Of a stretch of 32,320 nt of DNA, positions 23,942-32,209 are shown piece by piece. Source of the stretch: Trichocoleus sp. FACHB-46 (GTDB lineage Bacteria > Cyanobacteriota > Cyanobacteriia > FACHB-46). The notes under the pieces were generated by a model that made no database searches, was not told where the DNA came from, and saw only the letters and a program-made list of their open reading frames with translations. Every line of letters starts with the position of its first letter. Position 1 is the stretch's first letter. The stretch is taken from assembly GCF_014695385.1 (NCBI RefSeq), contig NZ_JACJOD010000051.1, positions 1 through 32,320 on the forward strand, in the 5' to 3' direction. Position numbers and translations under genes: made by a program.

Positions 23942-24610
23942 GATGCGTTTCATCAAACTTTACGTAATTTTTTGCAATTGCGTCAACGTCTAGAACCCTA
24001 TTTTTATACTCTTGCTTGAGAAGCCCATCAACATCGCTCTCCTTTAGTTCGTGCGCTTTGGGGAGTCGCTCCAGAAGACGCGGAGCTTTGAAGCATTGAG
24101 GATGCGTTTCTTTTGGACGATGTTTTGTTAGTGTGCCCCATTGGGCAGCAAGGTGCGAATTCTTGTACTGTCAAGCTGCCTCAGGGAGAGTGGTATGAAT
24201 TTGAGCAGGATAGATTGCATACGGGCGATCGCTCTATTCAACTCACAGCACTCTTAGAAGAACTGCCACTTTCGGTCAAGGTAGGCAGCATTATACCCAC
24301 ACAAGAAAACCATCAGTTGATTTTACACCTCTATCCTTCAGCATCAGGATACTGCGAGGGCCGTATCTATAGTGACGCTGGGGATGGCTACAGAGAGTGG
24401 CGGAGCAACCACTTTTGCCTAAAGCCACAACCAAACCATCTGGAATTGACTTGGCAGCAAGAGGGAGACTATGCCTTTCCCTATAAAGGAATACGGTTGC
24501 AGGTGCATGGTCTGACGTTAGGGCAGGTCTACATGGATGGACAGCCCCTTTCCTTTAATAACAACTGTATTGAAATTAAGCGAGCTGAGCTTGAGCCTGC
24601 GCTGAGCTAA
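23942..24610 (+). pseudogene. GH31 alpha-glucosidase family, C-terminal remnant
   Basis: One frame from 23942 to 24610 encodes the end of a GH31 glycosidase: FLQLRQRLEPYFYTLA then, after TGA 24017-24019, EAHQHRSPLVRALWGVAPED, then after TGA 24089-24091, SIEDAFLLDDVLLVCPIGQQ and a beta-sandwich C-terminal part (TVKLPQGEWYEFE onward). In GH31 enzymes both TGA positions are Trp (LAWEAHQ; ELWSIEDAF), so each is explained by a single TGG to TGA change. The N-terminal domain and nearly the whole catalytic barrel are absent: upstream of about 23927 the frame is closed and no GH31 sequence is visible. The final 166 codons (24113-24610) are open and could be mistaken for a gene. It lies just upstream of the Nramp-like gene. 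Confidence 0.8.
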
Positions 24611-24634
24611 ATCCCCATAGGAGCAAAGAGTCAA

Positions 24635-26038
24635 ATGAACGGTGAGCAACACATACAAACTATCACTCAATCTACCGATGAGCCACAGCCGCAAGTTCCT
24701 AAACCGCCTCAAGGACGAGATTGGCTGAAATGGTTAGGGCCTAGCTTCCTCTGGATGCTATCTGCCGCTGGCTCTGGTGAGTTACTGTTCACTCCCCGAA
24801 TTGCAGCGCTCTATGGCTATACGCTATTGTGGGCACTCCTAGCGGCAGTAGTCCTAAAATGGTTTATCAACCGTGAAGTTGGCAGGTTTACCGTTTGCAC
24901 CGGGGTCACAATTCTAGAAGGCTTTAAGCGGCTACCTGGACCCAAGAACTGGGCCATCTGGTTGATTTTGGTGCCTCAGTTTGTGGTGGCGATCGCTACG
25001 GTGGCGGGTATGGCAGGAGCCGCTGCAAGCGCACTCATTTTGATGACCGGAGGTACCGCCCAACTTTGGACAGTAATCATCATTGTGGTGACAGCCGCGA
25101 TCGTCTTTCTGGGGCAATACGATGGCGTCGAAAAAGCTTCATCCTATATCGGCATCGGGCGCACCATAGCCGTGGTGGCTGCTGCCGTTTTTGTCTCCCC
25201 CAACCTGAAACAACTTTCAGGCGGGTTAGTTCCTCAAATTCCTCAAGATGTCCAGTATCAAGAAATCCTACCTTGGTTGGGGTTCATGCTAGCAGGGGCC
25301 GCTGGAATTATGTGGTACTCCTACTGGATTGGTGCTAGAGGTTACGGTGCTGCTACTAACAAGCGCGAAGAACCGATTGACTTTAAGCAGCTCGATCGCG
25401 ATCAACGACAGCGGTTACAGGGATGGCTCAGTCTGATGACCTTCTCCAATACCCTCGCTGTCGTAGGAGCCTTATTGGCAGCCCTATCGTTTCTAATTTT
25501 GGGAGCAGAACTGTTGCGTCCCCAGGGCTTAGTACCCAGAGAAAATCAGATTGCAGAAACCTTGGGGAGCCTCTTAGGAGATCTTTGGGGGCCTTTTGGC
25601 TTCTGGTTTATGGTCGCGATCGTCTTTATCACCTTTTGCAGTACTACCATGTCTGTGCAAGATGGGTTCGGACGGATGTTTGCCGATGGCACCCAGATTT
25701 TGCTGCAAGGGTTTGGGGTTCGGGGTGGTCGCTGGACCAACGAAAAATTCCTACGCAAGTTCTACATTGCCACCTTGCTGGCAGTACTCCCCATTGGTGG
25801 GTATCTGCTTTTTGGCAAACCTGTGGGGTTACTTCAAACCGCTGGAGCCATTGAAGCCTCGCATATCCCAGTCGTCACTGGGCTGACTTTATATCTCAAC
25901 CACCAGATGCTACCGAAGAAGCTACAGCCTGATCCGCTCAGCTTCTGGGCTACGACTTTAGCAGGACTATTTTTTGCTGGATTTGCAGTGACTTATTTAT
26001 TACAGCTCACTGGCCTGGTCGGCTCAGGTGGAGTGTAG
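24635..26038 (+). CDS. Nramp-related transporter lacking canonical metal-binding motifs
   Basis: 467 residues with a polar N-terminus (~30) and about 11 helices. Nramp-family framework is visible in TM1-TM2 (FTPRIAALYGYTLLWALLAA, which aligns with the ATDI...GYxLLW part of metal importers). But TM1 has GSGE (residues 46-49) where Nramp metal importers have DPGN, and TM6 has GIMWYSYWIGARG (224-236) where they have an MPH motif. Thus the canonical Mn/Fe-binding residues are missing and substrate is unknown. Related divergent families carry Mg2+ or other substrates. ATG 24635 has AGGAG about 12 bases upstream. The gene is followed by a structured intergenic region (26059-26098). Confidence 0.8.
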   Translation: MNGEQHIQTITQSTDEPQPQVPKPPQGRDWLKWLGPSFLWMLSAAGSGELLFTPRIAALYGYTLLWALLAAVVLKWFINREVGRFTVCTGVTILEGFKRLPGPKNWAIWLILVPQFVVAIATVAGMAGAAASALILMTGGTAQLWTVIIIVVTAAIVFLGQYDGVEKASSYIGIGRTIAVVAAAVFVSPNLKQLSGGLVPQIPQDVQYQEILPWLGFMLAGAAGIMWYSYWIGARGYGAATNKREEPIDFKQLDRDQRQRLQGWLSLMTFSNTLAVVGALLAALSFLILGAELLRPQGLVPRENQIAETLGSLLGDLWGPFGFWFMVAIVFITFCSTTMSVQDGFGRMFADGTQILLQGFGVRGGRWTNEKFLRKFYIATLLAVLPIGGYLLFGKPVGLLQTAGAIEASHIPVVTGLTLYLNHQMLPKKLQPDPLSFWATTLAGLFFAGFAVTYLLQLTGLVGSGGV

Positions 26039-26058
26039 AGCCAGGAACGAAGTGGATA

Positions 26059-26098
26059 AGCTGCTGTGAACAGCGCTGTTTAAAGCATTAAAGCAGCT
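26059..26098. other. Nested hairpins after the Nramp-like gene
   Basis: AGCTGCT (26059-26065) pairs with AGCAGCT (26092-26098), and inside lies the perfect palindrome AACAGCGCTGTT (26069-26080). No T-tract follows. It could be a transcript end or processing site between the Nramp-like gene and the HAD gene. Confidence 0.4.
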
Positions 26099-26134
26099 AG
26101 AGCAAACTCAGAAAGTAGAGCCGAGAGAATAGTG

Positions 26135-27028
26135 ATGCCACAAAGACAAGAGACTCATCTCACCAAACCCCAAGCGACTAAGCCTGTCTGTAACCGCATT
26201 GGAATTGTGTTTGACTTTGACGGCACGCTGGCCCCGGATACTTTCGATGAGCTAGTGAAAACTTTAGGTTTAAACGTCGATGAATTTCGCCAGCAGCAAT
26301 ATGAACCCTTGAAGGACGCAGGCTGGGATCATGTGGCAGCTAGATTTTACTGTTTAATTCAAGCATCCAAACAGTACCCAGAGATCGAGCACAAAATCAC
26401 CAAAGATTATTTGATTCAGTTTGGTCAACAGCTCCAGCCTTTTGATAGTGTTACGGAGATGTTCGATCGCCTGCATCAGCACGTACAGGATCTCAATCCC
26501 CAAATTGAACTAGAGTTTTACATCATCACGGGTGGATTTGGGGAGGTGGTTCGCCACACCTGCATTGCCCCTTACTTTACTCAAATTTGGGGATGCGAAT
26601 TTCACTATAGCCAAACGGGTGAAATTGAGTTCCTGAAGCGCAGCATCAGCCATACAGAAAAGACTCGCTATTTGATGCAGATTGCCAGTGGTCAAAATCA
26701 GGTGGATGGAAATGGGCGCTCGTTTGCCTATCGAGATGTTTCAGAAGATCAATTGCACATTCCCTTGTCACAAATAATCTATATCGGAGACGGAGCATCG
26801 GATATCCCTTGTTTTTCAGTCTTGAATGATAAAGGCGGGATTACGATCGGTGTTTATAAAGAAGCCCAGACCTGGGATCAACAGATTCAAGTGAGTGAGA
26901 GTCAGCGAGTCACCAATTTGGCTGAAGCCGATTATCGTGAAGATTCAGAATTAATGCGATCGCTCACTCTAGCAGTTGAGAGCTTATGCAAACAGATTAC
27001 CTTACGTCAGTTAAGCGTTGGGGAATAA
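26135..27028 (+). CDS. HAD-superfamily hydrolase (predicted phosphatase)
   Basis: 297 residues. HAD motif I is FDFDGT (26-31) with nucleophile D27 and acid/base D29. Motif II is ITGGFGE (about 130-136), where the usual Ser/Thr follows a hydrophobic strand. A Lys (motif III) probably lies in the segment around 165-180, and motif IV is IGDGASDIPCF (about 212-222) with the metal-binding Asp pair. The cap region between motifs I and II is about 100 residues, consistent with a C1 cap. The substrate is not evident. It precedes an ASRT-like gene by 34 bp and a GH13 enzyme, so a sugar phosphate is a reasonable guess. I prefer ATG 26135 to the adjacent GTG 26132. Confidence 0.82.
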   Translation: MPQRQETHLTKPQATKPVCNRIGIVFDFDGTLAPDTFDELVKTLGLNVDEFRQQQYEPLKDAGWDHVAARFYCLIQASKQYPEIEHKITKDYLIQFGQQLQPFDSVTEMFDRLHQHVQDLNPQIELEFYIITGGFGEVVRHTCIAPYFTQIWGCEFHYSQTGEIEFLKRSISHTEKTRYLMQIASGQNQVDGNGRSFAYRDVSEDQLHIPLSQIIYIGDGASDIPCFSVLNDKGGITIGVYKEAQTWDQQIQVSESQRVTNLAEADYREDSELMRSLTLAVESLCKQITLRQLSVGE

Positions 27029-27062
27029 ACAAAGCACCGTAACGTCAGGAGGTAGCAAAACA

Positions 27063-27443
27063 ATGAGTCAACCAATTGGACACACCCATTGGGCGATCGC
27101 CGAAGGGTACATTCCTGCCTATAGCAATGGACCCGAACCGCAATTTACCAGCCATGAAACAGCCTGTCTACTGAATACCTCGGATCAGGATGCCCATGTC
27201 GAGATCATGATTTATTTCAGCGATCGCGAACCTTTAGGACCCTATCGTGCCACTGTTCCGGCTCGTCGGACAAAGCATTTACGGTTCAATGACTTGTCTG
27301 ATCCTGAGCCGATTCCCCGTGATACAGATTACGCCAGTGTGATTGAATCGGATGTGCCGATCGTGGTTCAGCACACTCGTCTAGATTCCCGCCAAGCGGA
27401 GAATGCTTTATTAAGTACGATTGCTTATGCCAGTAGTGATTAG
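27063..27443 (+). CDS. Sensory rhodopsin transducer-like protein (ASRT family)
   Basis: 126 residues, nearly the length of the Anabaena sensory rhodopsin transducer (125). Family blocks are strong: HWAIAEGYIPAYSNGPEPQF (9-28), then SHETACLLN, VPARRTKHLRFNDL (65-78), PRDTDYASVIESDVPIVVQH (85-104) and RLDSRQAENALLSTIAYA to the end. ASRT is a small soluble beta-rich tetramer that pairs with a rhodopsin in Anabaena, but related proteins occur without any rhodopsin and have been linked to carbohydrate metabolism. No rhodopsin gene is present in this window. I chose ATG 27063, with AGGAGG about 11 bases upstream; a longer reading from 27018 adds an unlike N-terminus. The GH13 gene starts 11 bp after it. 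Confidence 0.92.
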   Translation: MSQPIGHTHWAIAEGYIPAYSNGPEPQFTSHETACLLNTSDQDAHVEIMIYFSDREPLGPYRATVPARRTKHLRFNDLSDPEPIPRDTDYASVIESDVPIVVQHTRLDSRQAENALLSTIAYASSD

Positions 27444-27454
27444 GAATCGGATCA

Positions 27455-29095
27455 ATGAAAAGCGTTTGGTATAAAGATGCCATCATCTACTCGTTAGATG
27501 TGGAAACATTCATGGATGGCAATGGCGATGGTATAGGCGATTTTATTGGACTTACACACCAACTGAACTACCTAGCTGGGTTAGGAGTTACTTGCTTGTG
27601 GCTTCTGCCATTTTATCCCTCGCCTAACCGGGACAATGGTTATGACGTTACAGATTACTACAATATCGATCCTCGTTTAGGCACATTAGGTGATTTCGTC
27701 GAGTTCATGCACCTAGCACGAGAGCGAGGGATACGAGTGCTGATCGATCTTGTCATCAATCACACATCTGATCAACATCCTTGGTTTCAGCAATCCCGTG
27801 CTAACCCAAATTCTCGTTACCGGGATTACTACGTTTGGTCCAAGAATCCCCCCGAAGATGATCCGAGTTTGATTGCCTTTCCCACCGTAGAGGATAGCTT
27901 GTGGGACTACGATGAGCAGGCAGATGCCTACTATCTGCACCACTTCTACAAACATCAGCCCGACCTGAATATTACTAACCAAGCGGTTCGAGAAGAGATC
28001 TGCAAAATCATGGGCTTTTGGCTAGAACTAGGCGTGTCTGGCTTCCGGATTGATGCAGCTTCCTTCTTAATCAATGGCATTGGTGTTCCGGAAGCTGATC
28101 AGGAGAACTTGCAGAACTTTTTTGATGAGATGCGAGGGTTTCTGAGTTCACGCCAAGGAGATGCAGTACTGCTAGCAGAGGCGAATGTGCCCGCAGAAGA
28201 AATTCCTACTTATTTTGGTCAGGGAAATCGCATCCATCTCCTATTCAACTTTTTGCTGAACCAGTACATGTTCTTGGCACTGGCTCGTCAAGCAGCCGAA
28301 CCGCTATGCTATGGGCTAAAAACCTTACCAGAAATTCCTGCTCAGTGTCAGTGGTTAAATTTTGTCCGTCATCATGATGAGCTAACGCTCGATCGCTTGA
28401 GTGACTCAGAGATGCAAGAGATCTTTGATGCTTTTGCTCCTGAAGAGAATATGCAGATCTTTGGACGGGGAATTCGCCGCCGCTTGCCGCCTATGTTCAA
28501 GGGCGATCGCCGTCGCATCGAACTCACTTATAGCTTGATGTTTAGCTTACCAGGTACCCCCTTATTACGCTATGGCGATGAGATCGGCATGGGGGATGAC
28601 CTATCCTTGCCAGGACGAACGAGTGTGCGAACGCCAATGCAATGGTCGGACGAACCGAATGGCGGCTTTTCTGATGCAACCTCTGACCAACTGCCCCAGC
28701 CTGTGATTAGTGGGGGAAAATACAGCTACAAAGAGGTTAACGTTGCTCAGGGACAGCGCGACCCAACCGCACTCATTAACTGGATAGAACGCCTGGTCCG
28801 AATTCGCAAACAATGCCCAGAACTGGGCTATGGCACATTACATATTTTAGAAACGGATACTCCGTGTGTCTTTGCTCACTGCTGTGCCTGGAGCGATCGC
28901 GCGGTGATTGCCGTACATAACTTAGCAGACCATGACTGTACAGTCACACTTAAATCAACTGATTACGAGCATCTGTTCGATCTGTTTGGCGATCGCCCCT
29001 ATGAATCGCTCAATGGGGACGAAAAAGTGGTTCAACTATCTCCTTACGGCTACCGCTGGTTTAGGGTCAATCGGGCTCATTCAGAGCTGCTATGA
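27455..29095 (+). CDS. GH13 alpha-amylase-family enzyme, trehalose synthase-like
   Basis: 546 residues, (beta/alpha)8 barrel of GH13. Conserved regions: DLVINHTSDQHPWF (98-111), nucleophile D200 in GFRIDAASF, acid/base E242 in LLAEANV and D308 in VRHHDEL. The opening WYKDAIIYSLDVETFMDGNGDG, with DFIGLTHQLNYLAGLGV, is typical of trehalose synthases (maltose/trehalose interconversion, GH13_16) and related glucosyltransferases; others in the subfamily are alpha-glucosidases or amylosucrase-like enzymes. The C-terminal ~75 residues form a short beta domain, and no fused maltokinase is present. It overlaps the DUF1206 gene by 4 bp (ATGA), and is part of a sugar-linked cluster with the ASRT-like and HAD genes. 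Confidence 0.88.
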   Translation: MKSVWYKDAIIYSLDVETFMDGNGDGIGDFIGLTHQLNYLAGLGVTCLWLLPFYPSPNRDNGYDVTDYYNIDPRLGTLGDFVEFMHLARERGIRVLIDLVINHTSDQHPWFQQSRANPNSRYRDYYVWSKNPPEDDPSLIAFPTVEDSLWDYDEQADAYYLHHFYKHQPDLNITNQAVREEICKIMGFWLELGVSGFRIDAASFLINGIGVPEADQENLQNFFDEMRGFLSSRQGDAVLLAEANVPAEEIPTYFGQGNRIHLLFNFLLNQYMFLALARQAAEPLCYGLKTLPEIPAQCQWLNFVRHHDELTLDRLSDSEMQEIFDAFAPEENMQIFGRGIRRRLPPMFKGDRRRIELTYSLMFSLPGTPLLRYGDEIGMGDDLSLPGRTSVRTPMQWSDEPNGGFSDATSDQLPQPVISGGKYSYKEVNVAQGQRDPTALINWIERLVRIRKQCPELGYGTLHILETDTPCVFAHCCAWSDRAVIAVHNLADHDCTVTLKSTDYEHLFDLFGDRPYESLNGDEKVVQLSPYGYRWFRVNRAHSELL

Positions 29096-29940
29096 CACAC
29101 CGCGACTCTCAACCGCAAAACCTACAACAGCAGGCCCAACGAATTTCTGCCCATCCTTGGGTTGAGAAACTAGCCCGCTTTGGCTATGCAGCCAAGGGAA
29201 CAGTTTATTTCGTGGTTAGCTTACTGGCAGCACAGACAGCGATCGGCAGGGGTGGCGAAACTACTAGCACTAGTGGAGCCTTGGAAGAGATAGTGGCTCA
29301 GCCCTTTGGCAAGGTTCTCCTCAGCCTGATTGCGATCGGTCTCATGGGTTATGTGTTTTGGCGATTGGTGCAAGCTCTTCTTGACCCAGAACATCAAGGC
29401 GAGAAGTTGAATGCTAAACGGGTTGCTCGACGCTTAGGTTATGCGTTCAGCGCCATCTCGTATGGCAGTTTGGCGTTAACTGCCATCGGGCTAATTTTTA
29501 GTTTTGGTGAAGGGGACAGCTTTACCACTGAGGATTGGACAGCCCGATTTCTGTCGCAACCCCTGGGGCAATGGTTGGTCGGGCTAGCAGGAGGACTCAC
29601 AGTGGTTGTGGGCCTGTACCACCTCTACAATGCCTACCAAGCAAAGTTTATGCAGAAATTTAAACAGCACCAGATGAGCCGAATCGAGCATAAATGGACC
29701 AAGAGAGCAGGGCAGTTTGGGATTGCGGCTCGTGGATTAATGTTCGGCCTGATTGGTATTTTCTTAATCGTAGCGGCATGGCAATCCAAGGCCAGTGAAG
29801 CGAGAGGCTTTGGCGGAGTCTTAGCAACCCTAGAACACCAACCTTTTGGTTCTTGGTTGTTAGGTCTAATGGCCCTCGGACTGATGGCTTATAGCATCTA
29901 TGCTTTGGTGGAAGCTCGTTATCGCTGCATTGTTAACTAG
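29092..29940 (+). CDS. DUF1206 membrane protein with three internal repeats
   Basis: 282 residues. Three similar two-helix units occur: LARFGYAAKGTVYFVVSLLA (about 27-46), RRLGYAFSAISYGSLAL (about 113-129) and GQFGIAARGLMFGLIGIFL (about 203-221), each followed by a second helix ending near QPFG/QPLG (positions ~70, ~155, ~248). This threefold pattern is characteristic of DUF1206. Function is unknown. Its start overlaps the GH13 stop (ATGA), so it is translated with that gene. The LLM oxidoreductase gene follows after 33 bp. Confidence 0.85.
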   Translation: MTHRDSQPQNLQQQAQRISAHPWVEKLARFGYAAKGTVYFVVSLLAAQTAIGRGGETTSTSGALEEIVAQPFGKVLLSLIAIGLMGYVFWRLVQALLDPEHQGEKLNAKRVARRLGYAFSAISYGSLALTAIGLIFSFGEGDSFTTEDWTARFLSQPLGQWLVGLAGGLTVVVGLYHLYNAYQAKFMQKFKQHQMSRIEHKWTKRAGQFGIAARGLMFGLIGIFLIVAAWQSKASEARGFGGVLATLEHQPFGSWLLGLMALGLMAYSIYALVEARYRCIVN

Positions 29941-29973
29941 TAGATTGCAGTCAATTATCCAGGGAGATCGGTC

Positions 29974-30948
29974 ATGGTACAGATTGGTTATCACGCCTCT
30001 CACGAACAATTTCCGCCTAGTCAACTGCTGAAGTATGCCCAAATGGCAGAACAAGCAGGATTTACGCGCGTGCTTTCATCCGATCACTTCCATCCTTGGA
30101 GTGAGCAACAAGGGCAAAGTGGATTTGCTTGGTCTTGGTTAGGCGCAGCCATGCAAGCAACTCCCAGTCTCTCCTATCGAGTGGTCAATGCTCCCGGCGA
30201 TCGCTACCATCCGGCGATCATCGCCCAAGCTGCCGCTACCCTCGCTGAAATGTTTCCCAATCGCTTTTGGCTGACAGTCGGGAGTGGGCAGGCACTCAAC
30301 GAGCACATCACCGGAAATAAATGGCTGATCAAGGGCGATCGTAATACTCGGCTCAAAGAGTGTGTTGATATCATGCGGGCCTTATGGGCAGGCGAAACGG
30401 TGACCCATCACGGGTTAGTTTGTGTTGAAGAAGCCAAACTTTATTCTCGCCCTACCACCCCACCGCTAATCATTGGGGCAGCCGTGACAGAAGCGACTGC
30501 CGAATGGTTGGGGAGCTGGGCCGACGGGCTGATTACCATTTCACGCCCACCCGAAAAACTCAAACGAGTCGTTGATGCTTTCCGACGCGGAGGGGGGGAA
30601 GGGAAGCCCATGATTTTGAAAGTTCAGCTTTCCTACGACCACACGGACGACATAGCTCGTCAAAAAGCTCATGAACAATGGCGCAACAATATCTTTAAGA
30701 ATGTTTTGATGACGCAGCTACGAACACCCCAGCAGTTTGACGCCGCTGGAGAATTTGTTACACCACAAGAGCTAGATGAACACGTCCGGATCTCAGCCGA
30801 TCCGCAGCAGCAGATTGCGTGGCTACAGAAAGATATTGAAGTAGGCTTTGATGAATTGATTTTGCATAACGTCAACCGAGAGCAGGAGCAATTTATCAAA
30901 GCTTTTGGGGAGAAGGTTCTGCCAGCACTAAGGAAAAGCGAAATCTGA
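29974..30948 (+). CDS. LLM-class flavin oxidoreductase (TIGR03885-like)
   Basis: 324 residues, single luciferase-like-monooxygenase barrel. Typical blocks are FTRVLSSDHFHPWSEQQGQS (30-49), RYHPAIIAQAAATLAEMFPN (about 77-96) with RFWLTVGSGQALNEHI, then ERLKECVDIMRALW-like and PPLIIGAAVTEATAEWLGSWADG (about 164-186). The WLTVGSGQ and TGNKW segments are characteristic of a subgroup often annotated TIGR03885. It probably binds FMN or F420, but the cofactor cannot be decided from sequence alone. Substrate unknown. The stop (30948) sits at the junction with the truncated IS701-type element, and the last ~3-5 codons may be element-derived. It completes the cluster that begins with the HAD gene. Confidence 0.85.
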   Translation: MVQIGYHASHEQFPPSQLLKYAQMAEQAGFTRVLSSDHFHPWSEQQGQSGFAWSWLGAAMQATPSLSYRVVNAPGDRYHPAIIAQAAATLAEMFPNRFWLTVGSGQALNEHITGNKWLIKGDRNTRLKECVDIMRALWAGETVTHHGLVCVEEAKLYSRPTTPPLIIGAAVTEATAEWLGSWADGLITISRPPEKLKRVVDAFRRGGGEGKPMILKVQLSYDHTDDIARQKAHEQWRNNIFKNVLMTQLRTPQQFDAAGEFVTPQELDEHVRISADPQQQIAWLQKDIEVGFDELILHNVNREQEQFIKAFGEKVLPALRKSEI

Positions 30949-31485
30949 AGCCCACCAGTTCTTGAATAATTTGCTGAGCGAGTTGGAGCTTGGTTTGGTC
31001 AACATCATCCGGCTTAAGTCGGCGTTTCGGCTTAAACACTTTGAACAGTAAGGGAAAGGCAAGAGCGCCCAGCACGCCGTAAGCATTGACCGAAACCCTG
31101 CCATTGTCTACTTTGCCCACATTGCTGATGTGCTGCCGCTCTACATAATTCGTCGTCTTTCTTTTTTGCGGTCTCCGGTGTCATCAAGGACAAGGACAAT
31201 CAGTTGCCCCTGAATTTGTTCGATAATTAAAGACAGACGTTGATAGCGTACTGCTTCTACCTGCCAAGGGGAGTGAGTCAGGAAATGGTGTAGCACTTGG
31301 TCATTTGGCAAGCCTACAGCTTTGGCAATTTCGGGTAAGGACGTGCGAGCTAGAGGAGCGACCAAGCCAAGATGTAGAGAGGCGAATGCTTCAAAACTGC
31401 GGACATCGTTAAACAGATGTCGGTAGGCTTGACAGTAGTTATCGACAAAACGAACCGTGAAGTAAGAGAGACGAGGTGCAATCAT
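30896..31485 (-). pseudogene. IS701-family transposase, frameshifted and truncated
   Basis: From ATG 31485 (GTG 31494 is an alternative) one frame encodes the N-terminal region typical of cyanobacterial IS701 transposases: VRFVDNYCQAY, SLPEIAKAVGLPNDQVLHHF, SPWQVEAVRYQRL and the catalytic-Asp block VLVLDDTGDRKK. It stops at 31141 after the A6 run at about 31165-31170. The -1 frame then continues in register as RKTTNYVERQHISNVGKVDN...VNAYGVL to about 30945. So one base is missing, or -1 slippage on AAAAAAG occurs. The second half of the transposase is absent: similarity ends near the LLM gene stop, and the frame runs to 30896 inside that gene. A dead element is most likely. Confidence 0.8.
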
Positions 31486-31494
31486 CCCAACCAC

Positions 31495-31845
31495 CTCAAG
31501 CAGGAGGCTCTATTCGGCATTGAGCCGAGATATGTGCAAAAATTTATCAGACGGACATCAAAGCCTTGATGGGTCTTACTTTCGTTTTTTACATAGAACA
31601 TAGATAATCCTATTGAATAATTGCGCCCCTCTACAACTACTCAACGAGAGAATTAGGGTTTCAGGCTTCAGATAAGCTAGAAAATAGGGTATGTACTACT
31701 GATTTCTGAGTAGTACTTAGGTCATAAGTAATCCAAACCTATACTGTTCAAGGTTTTCACGAATTACAGCTAAGGACAAAGAGCTAGAGTGCGAACCTAG
31801 CCTGTATTTCAAGGCGATGTGATAAAGAATTACACGTATCTCGGC
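31495..31845. other. Intergenic stretch between the IS701-type remnant and the intron
   Basis: About 350 bp without a gene. A perfect 8-bp hairpin, GTACTACT (31693-31700) / AGTAGTAC (31709-31716) with an 8-nt loop, and a 5-bp hairpin at 31514-31528 are present. The far end of the IS701-type element must lie in the first part of this stretch, but I could not locate its terminal repeat. Confidence 0.4.
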
Positions 31846-32208
31846 GTGCGATTCGTTTCTGCCCAAGTCAAGCCCCTCCACCAGGCTTGAAATAAAGCAG
31901 AGTCAGGGTGTAATGCCCTGATAACTCAACTTCTGTGTGGTGCGTCCAACTTGGACCATTCCATCTCCCCTAGTGTTGGGGTAACAGCCTAGCCCTCAGG
32001 TGTGCGACTGACTCTCAATCGTCTGAAGCAGGGCTAAAAGGCGGTCACTCGGAACCCGACCGGGAATCCCGCCGAGCAAAGCTGCATACGGCTAACGCCA
32101 GTGAATCCATGCTTGAACCATCGTCAACGTGAACAAGCCTACGCGGGTTAACGGGCTTGCCCAAAAGGGAACGGATTCGAGACAGGCAGTTGCCGAGCTG
32201 ACCTGTTA
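31846..32208 (+). mobile_element. Group II intron, 5' part (domain I region)
   Basis: The stretch starts with GTGCG (31846-31850), the group II intron 5' consensus, and continues with blocks I recognise from cyanobacterial group II introns: GGGGTAACAGCCTAGCCCTC (about 31977-31996), GAACCCGACCGGGAATC (about 32052-32068), AGCTGCATACGGCTAACGCC (about 32081-32100) and CGCGGGTTAACGGGCTTGCC (about 32142-32161). The region is non-coding and highly structured. No reverse-transcriptase ORF or domain V lies in the window, since an IS630-type element begins about 32210. The 3' boundary given is where intron-like sequence appears to stop. Confidence 0.7.
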
Positions 32209-32209
32209 T

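Noticed and set aside
19386-24091. Idea that TGA is read as Trp in this organism, since several in-frame TGA codons replace tryptophan-like positions
   Set aside because: TGA clearly ends many intact genes here, including those with ATGA overlaps in the mrp, mscS and GH13 groups; the affected genes are better explained as pseudogenes.
24113-24610. A free-standing 165-aa gene at the end of the GH31 region
   Set aside because: Its sequence is the internal C-terminal part of a GH31 enzyme, with matching sequence continuing upstream through two stop codons; no ribosome-binding site of its own.
31693-31716. Perfect 8-bp hairpin as a terminator or IS end
   Set aside because: No T-tract, no adjacent gene end, and no matching copy at the other side of the IS701-type remnant.
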